DNA from: Pantoea sp. Brub
GTDB taxonomy: Bacteria > Pseudomonadota > Gammaproteobacteria > Enterobacterales > Enterobacteriaceae
DNA length: 43,374 bases
Direction of reading: 5' to 3'
Assembly (NCBI GenBank): GCA_016642085.1
Contig: VOQV01000008.1
Location: forward strand, 1-43,374
Below, one piece after another: positions 12,356 through 23,730 of the stretch; position 1 is the first letter of the stretch, and every line of letters begins with the position of its first letter. The notes under the pieces are model-generated. The model was not told where the DNA came from, did no database searches, and was given only the letters and a program-made list of their open reading frames with translations. The translations under genes were made by a program, and so were the position numbers.

Positions 12356-13926
12356 ATGCGGTAAAAACTAAACAAATAGTTTTCACTATTCCTATTCCAA
12401 TTTCAAATGATAAATTAAAATGTTTAAAGAAAGATTTTTCTGATAACAACTAAGCGTAGTTATCAGGTTAGTTTTTGGTATTGACTGATAAAAAAAATCA
12501 ATGTAATAATCATAAATATAACAACCAATATACCTATAATTACTATAATATCTGCACTGCATCTCAAACAAGTAATATTTGTTGTTTAGCAGAATAATGA
12601 TATAATAAATTAGTGCTAATTAAAATAAATGTTAATGTAATTCATACAGAAGATTTTAATTTTAAAAAAATTGATAAAGAAGAAATATTAATACTTGTTA
12701 TTTCAACTTATAGTGAAGGTTTATCTCCAGAAGAAAATATTTATTTATATAAGTTTTTAATGTTAAAACAAGCTCCTAAAATGAATGGTATTTATTTTAT
12801 AATCTTTAGATTAGGAGATATGAATTTTTTAATAAAGCCGAAAAGGATTTAGATAAAAGATCATTTGAATTAGGTAAACATGTTTACTTAACTATATTGA
12901 TGCTAATATTAATCATATAGATAAAGCAAAAATTTAATTTGTTGATTTAATTAATATAATTAAAAATTTTACAGTTACTAAATTAATTAACAATAATATT
13001 ATTTCAAATATCAATAATATAAACAAATATAATAAACATAATCTATTTGCTGCTTATATGGTATCTAATTAACAAATTACATACAAAAAGTCTGATAACA
13101 ATATTCATCATATAGAAATTAAAATAAATAATTTTAATTTGATTTTATCAACCAGGAGATGAAATTAGTATGATATATCAACATAATACTAATTTAATTA
13201 ATGAATTATTAAAAAAAACATCATTAAATGGCAATGAATTAGTTTAAATTAATCAACAAACAACATTATTATTTAATAAATTGCAACTGTTGTTAGTTGA
13301 CAGCATGTTTCTATTCGATTCCTTTTGTACAAGATGAAATAAAACATTAAATATACATTACTATCAGTATAATACATTTCAATATTGAAAATCGTTAGAG
13401 TGTAATTCTACATCTACCTGATTGGTAAATCATATCACAGAAGATATGCATCAATATTTTTATCTCATCTAATAATAATTTTCATTTATCTACAGATAAT
13501 TATCTTGATATTATGATTTTGATTTGTTCAATTACTAGTATTGCATCTTGTCATTCCTTTATGCAGAGAGTAATGATAATACAGAAATAGGTAAAAATTA
13601 GTTATTTTGTAGAAATCTTTATTTTACTAAATATTTTCTATGTCAGTTAGACTGGCAAAATTATGTTCAACAAGGTTGATTGAATAAAAATCGATTTAAA
13701 ATAGTTATTAGATTATTTTAACAAAATTATGTAAAAGATAAAATAATTGCAAACAGAATGGACATATATATTTTTGTGAACACTGCTTTTTATATAGATA
13801 ACGCAGTTAAATAATCATTTTTCACTATAATAATTAAATATGTATAACATAAATGATACATTCACTAATGCATTTTTTGATCAATGACGTATTGAATATC
13901 ATTATCAAAAAGATATTTATTCATGA
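12356..13926 (+). pseudogene. cysJ: Decayed cysJ, sulfite reductase flavoprotein
   Basis: CysJ is the flavoprotein subunit of NADPH-sulfite reductase. Pieces spread over all three plus frames align in order with E. coli CysJ: the N-terminus (KLKCLKKDFSDNN then stop, against the E. coli NPEQLARLQAATTDL segment); the flavodoxin part at 12613-12852 (ILILVISTYSEGLSPEE against LLIVVTSTQGEGEPPEE); NNIHHIEIKINN with YQPGDE in the FAD region (about 13090-13170); LDWQNYVQQG near 13650; and the C-terminal RIEYHYQKDIYS ending at the stop at 13926. In-frame stops and frameshifts are numerous, so the gene is dead, but the remnant is nearly full length. Its stop overlaps the cysI start as ATGA, a fossil of translational coupling. 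Confidence 0.92.
12440..12466 (+). repeat. Hairpin with T-run inside cysJ pseudogene
   Basis: CTGATAAC and GTTATCAG form an 8-bp stem around an 11-base loop that can pair further (CTA/TAG). A T-rich stretch (GTTTTT) follows within 10 bases. It lies about 270 bases after eno, for which no other terminator is visible, so it could now end transcripts running out of eno; this is inference. Confidence 0.4.
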
Positions 13927-15659
13927 TGATAGAAAAATAAATAAATTAATTAGTACTAGAAGCAAAATTAGAAAAAATTCAGCAATATTAAAAAACAAAG
14001 TAATTGTTTACGTAGAAAACTATTACTCAAGATTTAACAAATCAATTAATTGGTGGATTTACTGGAAGATAATGTGTAATTAATTAGATTTTCATAGAAT
14101 TTATCAATAAAATAATCGAGATATGTAATTTGAACATATTCAGCAAAAATTAAAATTCTGTCATACTGCGATTATATTTTATCGTGTATCTGAAAGGCAT
14201 TATTACATTTAAACAATAGTTGATAACTATTTAATCAATTTGTAATTAAAAAACCATTTGCGATGATATTAGTTTAATTAATCGGTTAAACTTTTCAAGT
14301 TTATAGTATTTTAAAAAAACATTACATTAAAACATATAACTTACCATAAAATAGATCTTAATTCATTAACATACTGAGTATGATATGATTAGAAATATAT
14401 TATATACTTATAATCCATTTTATTCTAAATTACATAAAAAATATATAATTGGAAGAAGAAACTTTCAGAATATTTGCTTACCTATACTAAAACTTATATA
14501 AAAGTTTAATTAAAATAAAATTAACGTTTTAACTAGTGATATTGAACTAATTTTAAGAGGTACTTATTTACTCATAAAGTTTAAAACTACTTTGATCATT
14601 CGATTAAATAATCATAGTAGATCTATATGCTTAATAATTTAATTTTTGTAGATATATAAAACCTTGTAATTTAATTGGATTGAATTTACTGATAGAGGAA
14701 ATATTATCTATGGAACATCATAATAACTTTACATATCTTGGTACATAAACAATTTTTGATATTATCCAGTCAATAAAATATTAAATGTTGTTATTGCGCT
14801 AATTACTATTAATGTAATTGGGGTAATCATACTAATTATAAACATTCCAAAATTAAATGTACTTTGGAACGAGTAGGCATAAGTACTTTTAAATAAACAG
14901 TAAGAAACGTGCAAACGTAATATTTGGACTAATCCATACTTATTATAAACTAGCTGTTCATACTGATACATTTAGTTAACTAAAAGGTATTTATAATAAT
15001 ATGGTATTTAATACTTTTTATTACAACTGGTCATATTTTTGATTATCGAAGTTATCTTATAAAAACTGACATAACTAAAATAGTTGAATATCAATCAATG
15101 ACAGTAATTTTTATTTAACTATAAATCACAATGTAATTATAATTTGAATACATGAAAAAGATAAATTAAATATCATAATATTGCTCATAAATATAATTTA
15201 ATATGCAATGTATTTTGACAACTTATGCATTCAAATGGTACATATGTTTAATTTTCTAAATATTGTTTAGATGTAGTAGAAAATGAACGTTATTTTACTA
15301 ACATGTATTACACAAATTAAACAAATTATAATATTACATAAAGTTAATGAAAACTTTATAGTATTAAGAATTACAAATTGTCATAATGGTTGTGGACCTT
15401 CCATGTTAATTGAAATTAGTTGAATTAGTAAAGATCCAGGTTGTTATAATTTACGTATCGGCTAACTGTATTGGCATTCGTATTGCTCATATGTATAAAG
15501 ATAATATGAATGAAAACGAAATTCCTTATTATAAGTGAATTGATAGAATATCGGCCAAAAACGTAAAATAATGCAGAATAATTTGATAAATTCGTAATTA
15601 GATATAATGTACTAAAACCAGTAATAGATCTTGCAAAGGACTTGGGAGAAAATAAGTAA
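13923..15659 (+). pseudogene. cysI: Decayed cysI, sulfite reductase hemoprotein
   Basis: CysI is the siroheme and 4Fe-4S subunit that reduces sulfite to sulfide. Ordered fragments in shifting frames align with E. coli CysI: LVLEAKLEKIQQ (LVVEGKLTDAER) near 13955, TITQDLTNQLIGGFTG near 13990-14070, LDFHRIYQ (IRFHGMYQ) near 14085, TLERVGISTF near 14865, the siroheme/cluster region TNCHNGCGPSMLIEI near 15380 (TGCPNGCGRAMLAEV) and the C-terminus VLKPVIDLAKDLGENK ending at 15659. Many stops and small indels interrupt it. The order of fragments and the total length (about 1.74 kb) show decay by point mutation and small indels with no large deletion. Confidence 0.93.
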
Positions 15660-15664
15660 TTAAA

Positions 15665-16150
15665 ATGAATTTTATTTTATTGCAACATATGTCAAATACA
15701 TAACACAACAAATTATTAATTGATATTAATTTAACTTTAGACAAAATTACAGAAGAATAATACGTTCTATTGACATTAGAAAATTTACCAGTTGCACATA
15801 TTCTATATTCTAGTTTTGGTATTCAATCTACTATTTTTTACATTTGATTACAAGTATTTGTCTTAATATTCACGTAATATTAATTGATATAGGATATTTA
15901 TTTTTAATAACATATCGATTTTATTGATAAATTATTGGATAAATGAAATATTAACTTAAAAATGTTTCTTCTAATATTTACCATCTTAGCAAAAAGTAAG
16001 ATATGTAAAATTATTAAAACAAAGTATAAATGATATTAAAAATATAATCCAATTAATAAAATTCATCTAATAAATCATGCAATAAGAGAATCAAACATAA
16101 CAACTTGATTTACTGATTTACATCGTATTCAATCTAAAAACTTTTGAATC
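15665..16150 (+). pseudogene. cysH: Decayed and truncated cysH, PAPS reductase
   Basis: CysH reduces phosphoadenylyl sulfate to sulfite. The clearest match is LENLPVAHILYSSFGIQS near 15775-15830 (E. coli LDNLPGEYVLSSSFGIQA). FIDKLLDK near 15930 (FIDELTDK) and FTDLHRIQSKN near 16110-16145 (FAGLRREQSGS) follow. Stops and frameshifts are frequent. The last third, including the C-terminal catalytic-cysteine region (ECGLH in E. coli), is not visible before the AT-rich stretch at 16150-16270, so the 3' end has been lost. It begins six bases after cysI. Confidence 0.88.
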
Positions 16151-16269
16151 TAGTAGTATTAATAATATAAATAATTTTTTTAAAATATTTTCAATAATAG
16201 ATTATGATAATATTTAAATATATATATATTAAAAAAATAATATAGTATTAATATTTTAATTAAGAATTC

Positions 16270-17150
16270 AAATTTTTAATTTAACAATATTTAAAACATC
16301 TAATAAAAACTATACATATAGTTAATATAGTGAATAATAAACTAAACAATAATATTATATTTTCTTTTGTTATTGATCGATCACTTTTATTAATAGAATT
16401 ATTTTTGGTGACGTATCACCTATTTTAGTAAAACTTTTGTGAAAGAAATGATAATCACCATTACTTATAACTCTTACTGAAATATCATTATTAGTATATA
16501 AATAACGTAATAAAATTAAAAACCTTTTATTAATATATATGCACCTCATAATTTTTGGGAAATTTATTGACATTACGTATTTTAGAAATCATTTAATCAG
16601 TGGATATAGTATTATATTATTATTTAATAAATGATGAAGTCTTACACTTAATACGTCTGAATGCAATAAAAAAATCTGTGTTGGTAAGAGTTTTGGTTTG
16701 GCAAATAATATATCACAAGAAAAAATCAATAAAATTTTAATTACATTAACATTAGACAGTAAATATGTTGTACGTTAAAAAAAAGGAATTCTTTTATCTC
16801 TAGAAGATGTGGAAAAAAAATTCAAGCAGTACAACCAGCTAACATACCATTTCAAGTTGCATCTGAATAATTTCATCTGTAGGCGCAAGTAGTTATTCTG
16901 ATTGCATAAAAATATAGATATTGTACATAAAGTGTTAAATTTATTACTGGATATAACAGTTTAAAAGAACTAAAAAATAATTATTTATTTTTTAGTTCTA
17001 ATCAAATATTAATTATTTATATGGGGAAAAATCTAATGAAATATCTAAAAAATTCATTTATGTAGCTTATCTTGCAATTAATGCCTGTAACTATTATTAG
17101 TCATGAAGCCAAAAAAAATTAAAAAACATAAATATAATAATGCTATTATT
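16270..17150 (+). pseudogene. cysG: Decayed cysG, siroheme synthase
   Basis: CysG builds siroheme, the cofactor of CysI. Fragments in order: NNIIFSFVIDRSLL near 16340-16390 (ASFIMPSIIDRSPL), GDVSPILVKLL near 16409-16440 (GGTSPVLARLL), a short NFWE (RFWEKFF), then DIVLYYYLINDEVLHLIRLNA near 16605-16665 (the [21 protein letters not shown] region), CVGKSFG...NISQEKINKIL near 16680-16735 (VGKRAG...PQEEINQIL), IPFQVASE and a final MPVTIISHEA near 17080. The N-terminal NAD-binding region and the start of the methyltransferase domain (GAGPGD) have been deleted, and stops occur throughout. E. coli has cysG at another locus; its place here between cysH and cysD recalls the Buchnera-type cys cluster. 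Confidence 0.88.
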
Positions 17151-17164
17151 AATTTATTTTAAGG

Positions 17165-17840
17165 AACTCTTATAATTATAAACTAATTTACTCATGTATC
17201 TAAATTAGAGACAGAAAGCATTTGTATTTTTAGAAAAGCAGTAGAATTCAATAATCTTGTATTGCTATAGGTAAAAAAAATTTTCAGTAATGTTACATTT
17301 AGCACGTAAAGTATATGTATCAAACTAACATACCATTTTTTTTGTTGCATATAGACACTGGTTAAACATTTCATAATATGTATAAGTTTTAGAGATAAAA
17401 TAGCTAATAAAACGAATATAGAATTAATAATTTATTGTAATTATGAAGATTTAAAAATGGGTATTAATCCATTTATTAATAAATATACTGATATTCTAAA
17501 AAGAGAAAGTCTGAAATATTTTTTTGAAAATATAAATTTGATAGCTATATTTGAGCGCACGTTGTGATGAAGAAAGAGCAACCATGCAAAAGAACGTATT
17601 TTTTAAATGTTTTTTACCATTTGTGATACTAAAAATACATTGCCAGAATTTTTTGAATAATTATAATGAATAAATAAATCAATTAGAAAGTATGCTTTTA
17701 TTTTCTTTATCAAATTGAACAAAATTAGATATTTGAAAGTATATTTCATTAAAATAATTGAGATTATACCACTATATTTTATTACATTACGTCTAACTTT
17801 AAAACTAAATAATATAGTAATAATAATCGTATTAATATTT
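17165..17840 (+). pseudogene. cysD: Decayed cysD, sulfate adenylyltransferase subunit 2
   Basis: CysD and CysN form ATP sulfurylase, the first step of sulfate activation. Visible pieces: FTHVSKLETESICIFRKAVEF near 17185-17250 (the LTHLRQLEAESI region), FSVMLHLARKVY near 17280-17320 (SSVMLHLARKAF), KMGINPFINKYTDILKRESL near 17452-17515 (AMGINPFVHGSAKHTDIMK), and INQLESMLLFSLSN near 17675-17720 (INKGESIRVFPLSNW). Stops and frameshifts break the frame repeatedly. cysN and cysC, which follow cysD in relatives, have left no recognisable trace before ispD, so the 3' part of the operon has been deleted. Confidence 0.9.
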
Positions 17841-17997
17841 AAAATAATCAAAAAGATCATATTAGCTATATAAAATATGCATAACGTATATATATTATAA
17901 ATAATTATTGTATTTATTATCAATGTTATTTAATTACAATAAAACTATCTAAGAAAAAGTTGTATTATATTTTATATTAAACTAAACTATAGTAGTT

Positions 17998-18026
17998 TTG
18001 ACTTTTTAAAATTACATACTTAATAT
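17998..18026 (+). promoter_or_regulatory. Probable sigma70 promoter of ispD-ispF
   Basis: TTGACT (17998-18003) and TAATAT (18021-18026) are separated by exactly 17 bases. Transcription would start near 18033, about 25 bases before the ispD ATG. It lies in the scar left by loss of cysN, cysC and ftsB, so it may have arisen or been strengthened after the ancestral operon was broken. Confidence 0.6.
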
Positions 18027-18058
18027 TTAAATATTTAATTAAAGTGTATTATGTAATA

Positions 18059-18775
18059 ATGAATAATAATTTATCTTGTCAAGATGTAATAGCCATAGTA
18101 CCAGCAGCTGGTGTTGGTAGTAGGATGAACATAAATTTTCCAAAGCAATATTTAAAAATTGGTCAATATACTATTTTAGAACATAGTATTTTTGCTTTAT
18201 TTTCTCATTTTGCCATTGAAAAAATTATTGTTGTATTAACATATCGTGACAGATATTTTACTAAATTAAAGTTATCTAATCATCCTAAAATATTTAGTGT
18301 TATTGGAGGAAAAACTAGAGCAGAATCAGTTTTAGCTGGAATTAAAGCTATACATAATTGCAATTGGGTTATAGTGCATGATGCATCAAGACCATGTTTA
18401 CATCCAGACGATCTCATAAATTTAATGAAAATAAGAAATATAAGTAATGTTGGTGGTATTTTAGCTTTCCCCGTAAATGATACGATAAAAAGTTGTAAAC
18501 CAGGTAAACATATTATCCAAACTACAGTTAATCGTCTTGGATTATGGCATGCTGTAACTCCTCAAATTTTTCCGCATTATTTATTAATGTTTTGTTTAGA
18601 AAAAACATTATCTACAGGAATTAAAATTACAGATGAATCTTCAGCGTTAGAATATTGTGGTTATAATCCCATTATAGTACATGGACGTAGAGATAATATA
18701 AAAATAACTTATCCAGAAGATTTATCATTAGCTCATTTTTATTTAAAAACAAATAATTTGACAAATAATATATGA
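18059..18775 (+). CDS. ispD: 2-C-methyl-D-erythritol 4-phosphate cytidylyltransferase
   Basis: IspD joins CTP and MEP to make CDP-methylerythritol in the non-mevalonate isoprenoid pathway. The nucleotidyltransferase signature [11 protein letters not shown] is at the N-terminus; other conserved segments are [36 protein letters not shown] and [13 protein letters not shown]. From the ATG at 18059 the protein has 238 residues (E. coli 236). An in-frame GTG 15 bases upstream would add five residues, but the ATG fits the family better. It overlaps ispF by four bases (ATGA), so the two are translationally coupled. Upstream ftsB is missing from this locus. Confidence 0.97.
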   Translation: MNNNLSCQDVIAIVPAAGVGSRMNINFPKQYLKIGQYTILEHSIFALFSHFAIEKIIVVLTYRDRYFTKLKLSNHPKIFSVIGGKTRAESVLAGIKAIHNCNWVIVHDASRPCLHPDDLINLMKIRNISNVGGILAFPVNDTIKSCKPGKHIIQTTVNRLGLWHAVTPQIFPHYLLMFCLEKTLSTGIKITDESSALEYCGYNPIIVHGRRDNIKITYPEDLSLAHFYLKTNNLTNNI

Positions 18776-19248
18776 TTCGTATAGGCATTGGTTTTGATGT
18801 GCATTCTTTTGGAGGGAATGGTCCATTAGTCATAGGAGGAGTACATGTACATTTTAAATATGGATTTAATGCACATTCTGATGGAGATGTAGTATTACAT
18901 GCTCTTATGGATGGGCTTTTAGGAGCTATAGCAGCAGGTGATATAGGCCGTTTATTTCCAGATCATGATATAAAATACAAAAATGTAAATAGTAGTAAAC
19001 TATTACATAAAATTTGGCAAATAGTTAGATCTAAATCATATGCCATAGGCAATATAGATATCACTATAATAGCACAAATTCCTAAAATGATACCTTATAT
19101 AGAGGAAATGCGTGTCAATATTTCAAGATGTGTTAATTGTCAATTAGATCAAATTAACATTAAAGCAACTACAACTGAAAAACTCGGGTTTATAGGAAGA
19201 AAAGAAGGTATTGCTTGCGAAGCAATAGTACTATTATTAAAAGTATAA
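18772..19248 (+). CDS. ispF: 2-C-methyl-D-erythritol 2,4-cyclodiphosphate synthase
   Basis: IspF cyclises CDP-methylerythritol 2-phosphate with release of CMP. Its 158 residues match E. coli (159). Zinc ligands Asp9 and His11 are in GIGFDVHSF and the third, His43, is in [41 protein letters not shown] and the hydrophobic C-terminus are also conserved. The gene overlaps ispD by ATGA as in E. coli. The next E. coli genes (truD, surE, pcm, nlpD) are missing downstream. Confidence 0.98.
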   Translation: MIRIGIGFDVHSFGGNGPLVIGGVHVHFKYGFNAHSDGDVVLHALMDGLLGAIAAGDIGRLFPDHDIKYKNVNSSKLLHKIWQIVRSKSYAIGNIDITIIAQIPKMIPYIEEMRVNISRCVNCQLDQINIKATTTEKLGFIGRKEGIACEAIVLLLKV

Positions 19249-19923
19249 AGATATGATATTTTTTTATATACATAATTTCTGTTATATTTATAATTAAATA
19301 TAATAATACTATTATTTTTTTTAAAATTATTAATTTTATAATTTTAAAAAAATAATTTATTACACATATTATTAATATTAAATGATATTTTAATTATATA
19401 TATTATATAATTGTTTTTTAATTTATAGATCAATTTTATTTCCACTTCACATATTAAAAAATATTATTGAAATATTTTTATTTATAAATAATTTTTATAA
19501 AAATATATTTATTGTCTATACTTTATGTATACACAATATAATAATTTTTTATTAATGCAAGTAATAAAAAAAATAATTTATTAAAATATTAAATAAATGA
19601 ATTTAATATATTTATTTAAATATATTATTATATTTAATAATTAATTAAATATTAAATTATTATTTTTAATAACTTGTTTAGTAAAAGTTTAAATTTAAAA
19701 TTGTAAATAATTTTATTAAAAAATAAAACATCATTATTATTTCCATAATTCTTTAAAAAAATAATTTAATACAAGAGATAAATTAAATAATCATAGTAAT
19801 AAGTGAATATATTGAAATTTATTATAATAAAAGAAAGTAAAGCAATTACATTATTTTAATGTATCGATACATGTACCATAAGTATTTTATTTTAAATTTG
19901 TTAAAATACAGGTAAGATCGATT
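19249..19923. other. Gene-free AT-rich gap, ispF to rpoS
   Basis: About 675 bases with long A and T tracts contain no readable remnant of truD, surE, pcm or nlpD, which lie here in E. coli. In E. coli the main rpoS promoter is inside nlpD, so rpoS must now use another promoter; I cannot identify it with confidence. Confidence 0.55.
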
Positions 19924-20928
19924 ATGAATCAAAATATATTAGAAGTAAAAAATTTATATAGCAAAAAAGCATTTATAAAAAAAATAGATTTAATTAATAA
20001 AAATAGTTTTATTAAAAATGAATGTGAATATGATGATGTTACTAATAGTGATTTACTACTAGAAAAAAAAAATTCATCTATAAATCAAAAAATGTTAGAT
20101 GCTACACAACTTTATCTTGGAGAAATTAGATTTGCTCCTTTATTAACAGCTGAAGAAGAAATTTTTTTTGCAAGAAAAGCTTTACGAGGAGACATTATTT
20201 CACGTTGTAGAATGATTGAAAGTAATTTAAGACTAGTAGTTAAAATTGCTCGTAGATATAGCAATAAAGGGATGTTATTATTAGATTTAATTGAAGAAGG
20301 TAATCTTGGATTAATTCGTGCTGTAGAAAAATTTGATCCTGAACGTGGATTTCGTTTTTCGACTTATTCTACTTGGTGGATTCGTCAAAATATTGAAAGA
20401 GCTATTATGAATCAAACTCGCATAATTCGTTTACCCATTCATATAGTTAAAGAATTAAATACATATTTACGTGTTGCACGTGAACTTGCTTATAAACTTG
20501 ATCATAAACCTACCATAGAAGAAATATCTAAAAAATTAAATAAATCTTTAGCACATGTAAATCGCATGTCACGTTTAAATGAACGAATTACTTCGTTTGA
20601 TATATCTTTTAATAACAAAGCTTCTGAAAAAAATATTTTAGATCTATTACCAGATAATAAAGATAATAGTCCTGAAAATACTACAGAAAATGATGATATG
20701 AAACAAAACATTATTAAATGGTTATTTAAACTTAATAATAAACAACGTGAAGTACTATCTAGACGTTTTGGATTAATGGGTTATGAAGCATCAACACTTG
20801 AAAATGTTGGTCGAGAAATCGGTTTAACTAGAGAAAGAGTGCGTCAAATTCAAGTTGAAGCTTTAAAACGTTTGCGCGAAATATTACAATTACAAGGTCT
20901 TAATCTAGAATCAATATTTTCTTATTAA
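19924..20928 (+). CDS. rpoS: RNA polymerase sigma factor RpoS (sigma-38)
   Basis: RpoS is the stationary-phase and general-stress sigma factor. At 334 residues it is close to E. coli (330). After a variable, Lys/Asn-rich N-terminus (1-55) comes region 1.2 with [20 protein letters not shown], region 2 with [37 protein letters not shown] and [18 protein letters not shown], region 3 around 170-240, and region 4 with [10 protein letters not shown] and the helix-turn-helix [20 protein letters not shown]. Lys176 in [10 protein letters not shown] corresponds to E. coli Lys173, the RssB/ClpXP recognition site. [13 protein letters not shown] and the [11 protein letters not shown] start are typical of RpoS and argue against RpoD. 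A likely ribosome-binding site AGGTAAG precedes the ATG. Confidence 0.96.
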   Translation: MNQNILEVKNLYSKKAFIKKIDLINKNSFIKNECEYDDVTNSDLLLEKKNSSINQKMLDATQLYLGEIRFAPLLTAEEEIFFARKALRGDIISRCRMIESNLRLVVKIARRYSNKGMLLLDLIEEGNLGLIRAVEKFDPERGFRFSTYSTWWIRQNIERAIMNQTRIIRLPIHIVKELNTYLRVARELAYKLDHKPTIEEISKKLNKSLAHVNRMSRLNERITSFDISFNNKASEKNILDLLPDNKDNSPENTTENDDMKQNIIKWLFKLNNKQREVLSRRFGLMGYEASTLENVGREIGLTRERVRQIQVEALKRLREILQLQGLNLESIFSY

Positions 20929-20953
20929 TGATTTTGTCACTTGATAATATAAT

Positions 20954-20980
20954 AAAGCGATGGTTAGTCATCGCTTTTGT
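20954..20980 (+). terminator. Rho-independent terminator after rpoS
   Basis: AAAGCGATG and CATCGCTTT form a perfect 9-bp stem with a 6-base loop, ending in four Ts, 26 bases after the rpoS stop. Its G/C content stands out in this sequence. Confidence 0.85.
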
Positions 20981-21162
20981 GTTAAATAATATATCAATAA
21001 TATAACTACAAAATCAGTATCTTTCAAAAAAGATTATATTATTTTATTTCCATTTAATAAATACATTCAAATTATATTTCTTAATTTATTAAAATATAGA
21101 ATATACAATATAAAACAGATTTTAATATTAGTATATTTAATTTTTATTACAAATAATAAAAA

Positions 21163-23730
21163 TTATATGATTGATTTTAAATAATAAATTAATTTAAGAG
21201 ATTGGTATGGTGTAATTTTATCTGGATTTATATTTTTTATTATATTGTTAATTAAAAACATATTTTTTTTTGATGTTAATGGATTAGTGTCAGATACAAT
21301 CATAGATTTGCCATTATTAGGAATAGGATCAGAAAATTCTTTTTCTAATTCTTTTAATTTATTACGTGCAGCTATAATTACATCTTTAGGAATACCAGCC
21401 AAGGCAGCTACAGCAAAACCATAACTTTTATTTACTGTTCCAGATTTTACTTTATACATAAATACAATAGTATTATTATATTCTATTGCATCAAAATGTA
21501 CATTATCTAAGCATTTGATTTTTTCTTTAAGAAGAGTTAATTCAAAATAATGTGTGGCAAATAATGTTATTGCTTTAATATTATTAGCTAAATATTCAGC
21601 ACAAGACCATGCAAGTGACAAACCATCATATGTTGAAGTACCACGACCAATTTCATCCATAAGTATTAAACTGTTTTGAGTAGCATTATTTAAAATATTG
21701 GCTGTTTCATTCATTTCTATCATAAAAGTAGAATGTCCAGAAGCCAAGTCATCTGCTGCTCCAATGCGTGTAAATATACGGTCAAATTTTCCAATTATAG
21801 CCTTTTTAGCAGGAACAAAACTACCTATCCATGCCATTAATACGATTAGAGCAGTTTGACGCATATATGTACTTTTACCACCCATATTTGGTCCTGTAAT
21901 AATTAACATTCTGTGTTCTAATGTTAAATTTATAGAATTGGCAATAAATGGTTCTTTTGATACTTTTTCAATTACTGGATGACGCCCTTCAATAATTTTT
22001 AATATAGGTTGTTCTTGTAACTTTGGACAACAATAATTAAGTTTCTTAGCACGTTCTGCTAAATTACTTAATACATCTAATTCAGATAAGGCAAATACAC
22101 TAGTTGTAAGTTTTTTAATATAAGGTGAAATTCTATCAAATAAAGACTCATATAGTTTTTTTTCCAATTTTAAAGCTTGATCTTTTGATATCAAAATTTT
22201 ATTTTCATATTCTTTTAGTTCAGAAGTAATATAACGTTCAACATTTTTTAATGTTTGACGGCGTACATAATGAATAGGAATTTTATGACTTTGGTTCCTA
22301 CTAACTTGAATGTAATATCCATGTATAGAATTAAATCCTACCTTAAGTGTATCTAATCCTAATTTTTTACGTTCTGTTATTTCAAGTTTATTTACATAAG
22401 ATGCTGTTCCATTAGCCAAAATGCGTAATTCATCTAGTTCTAGATTATATCCGTTAGCAATGACTCCTCCATCTCTTATAAACATAGGTGGTGAATCGAC
22501 TATAGCTTTTTCTAATAACAAACATAATTCTGTAAATAATCCTAATTTTTGGTTTAATTCTTTTAATTGTGTGCTTTTAACATTAGCAATCAATTTATGT
22601 ATCTTAGGTAATTCTTGAAAATAATAGCGTAAATATGTGAAATCTCGAGGTCTTGCAGTTCGTAATGCTAAACGAGCAAGTATTCGTTCTAAATCGCCTA
22701 TTGTTTTCAAGATATCTTGTAATTTTTTATACAAATCTTTATCTTGTATTTCTAGAATAGATTTTTGACGTTGATTGATAATATTTATGTCCCTAATAGG
22801 TTTATGCAACCATCTTTTGAACATTCTATTTCCCATTGGAGTAATGGTTTTATTTAATATTGATGATAATGTATTTTCTTCTTTTCCTATTAAATTTTGT
22901 GTAATTTCTAAATTTCGTTGAGTAACAATATCCATAATAATGCTATCTTGTTGTTGCTCTATGCTTATTGAACAAATATGTGGTAATAAATTAGTACACT
23001 GACTACTTTTTACATATTGAAGTAAACAACCAGCTGCTCTAATAGCTAATTTTGCTTTTTCAATACCAAAACCACTTAAATCATAAGTACCGAATTGAAG
23101 ATTTAATTGTTGATATGCAGTATCAATTTCAAATTCCCACAAGGGTCTTTTGCGTAAGCCAGTTCTTTTTTCAATTAATGACATTTCCAGAAAATTTTCT
23201 GGATAAAGTAATTCTACAGGATTAGTTCTTTGTAATTCTGAAGCCATTATCTCTACATTGCTTTGTTCACTAACACGAAAGTTACCGGAACTCATATCTA
23301 ATGTAGCATAGCCATAATTACCTTTATAATAAATAATTGCTGCTAAAATATTATCATGTTGTTCTTTTAATAAGGATTCATCTATAACAGTTCCAGGTGT
23401 AATAATTTTAACAACTTTTCTTTCAATTAGTCCTTTTTTTTGTTGAAAATTATCTATTTGTTCACAAATTGCAGCAGATTCTCCAAATTGCAATAGTTTA
23501 GCTAAATAGTTATCTAATGTATAATATGGGATACCAGCCATTAAAACAGGTTTGTTTGCTGAATTGCCACGTGTAGTTAAAGATATGTTTAATAATTTAG
23601 ATGCTCGTTTAGCATCATCATAAAATAATTCATAAAAATCTCCCATTCTATAAAATAATAATATATTTGGATATTTAGATTTAATTTTTAAATATTGTTG
23701 AATTACTGGTGTATGAGTAATTAAACTCAT
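21163..23730 (-). CDS. mutS: DNA mismatch repair protein MutS
   Basis: MutS recognises mismatches and starts methyl-directed repair with MutL. Its 855 residues match E. coli (853). The mismatch-reading motif Phe32-Tyr33-Glu34 is in [19 protein letters not shown], followed by connector, core, clamp and ATPase domains. The ATPase has Walker [14 protein letters not shown], Walker [17 protein letters not shown] and the conserved FATHYFELT. The C-terminal tetramerisation tail ends [14 protein letters not shown], as in E. coli. The start ATG is preceded by CGGAGT. It is convergent with rpoS, as in the classic rpoS-mutS arrangement. Confidence 0.98.
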   Translation of the reverse strand: MSLITHTPVIQQYLKIKSKYPNILLFYRMGDFYELFYDDAKRASKLLNISLTTRGNSANKPVLMAGIPYYTLDNYLAKLLQFGESAAICEQIDNFQQKKGLIERKVVKIITPGTVIDESLLKEQHDNILAAIIYYKGNYGYATLDMSSGNFRVSEQSNVEIMASELQRTNPVELLYPENFLEMSLIEKRTGLRKRPLWEFEIDTAYQQLNLQFGTYDLSGFGIEKAKLAIRAAGCLLQYVKSSQCTNLLPHICSISIEQQQDSIIMDIVTQRNLEITQNLIGKEENTLSSILNKTITPMGNRMFKRWLHKPIRDINIINQRQKSILEIQDKDLYKKLQDILKTIGDLERILARLALRTARPRDFTYLRYYFQELPKIHKLIANVKSTQLKELNQKLGLFTELCLLLEKAIVDSPPMFIRDGGVIANGYNLELDELRILANGTASYVNKLEITERKKLGLDTLKVGFNSIHGYYIQVSRNQSHKIPIHYVRRQTLKNVERYITSELKEYENKILISKDQALKLEKKLYESLFDRISPYIKKLTTSVFALSELDVLSNLAERAKKLNYCCPKLQEQPILKIIEGRHPVIEKVSKEPFIANSINLTLEHRMLIITGPNMGGKSTYMRQTALIVLMAWIGSFVPAKKAIIGKFDRIFTRIGAADDLASGHSTFMIEMNETANILNNATQNSLILMDEIGRGTSTYDGLSLAWSCAEYLANNIKAITLFATHYFELTLLKEKIKCLDNVHFDAIEYNNTIVFMYKVKSGTVNKSYGFAVAALAGIPKDVIIAARNKLKELEKEFSDPIPNNGKSMIVSDTNPLTSKKNMFLINNIIKNINPDKITPYQSLKLIYYLKSII

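Noticed and set aside
12613-12852. Open frame of 79 codons starting at GTG
   Set aside because: It is the flavodoxin-domain fragment of the decayed cysJ, followed by frameshifts and stops; it is not a separate gene.
13853-14083. Open frame of 76 codons
   Set aside because: It spans the end of the cysJ remnant and the start of cysI in a frame that matches neither protein; the homologous reading is in other frames.
14762-14971. Minus-strand open frame of 69 codons
   Set aside because: The plus strand carries the CysI fragment TLERVGISTF in this interval; the minus frame is chance.
16370-16573. Minus-strand open frame of 67 codons
   Set aside because: The plus strand here aligns with CysG (VIDRSLL and GDVSPILVKLL), so the minus frame is a shadow of the cysG pseudogene.
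17603-17923. Minus-strand open frame of 106 codons, very hydrophobic
   Set aside because: It lies opposite the CysD-like plus-strand remnant (INQLESMLLFSLSN); the hydrophobic Ile-rich composition follows from AT bias, and no ribosome-binding site was seen.
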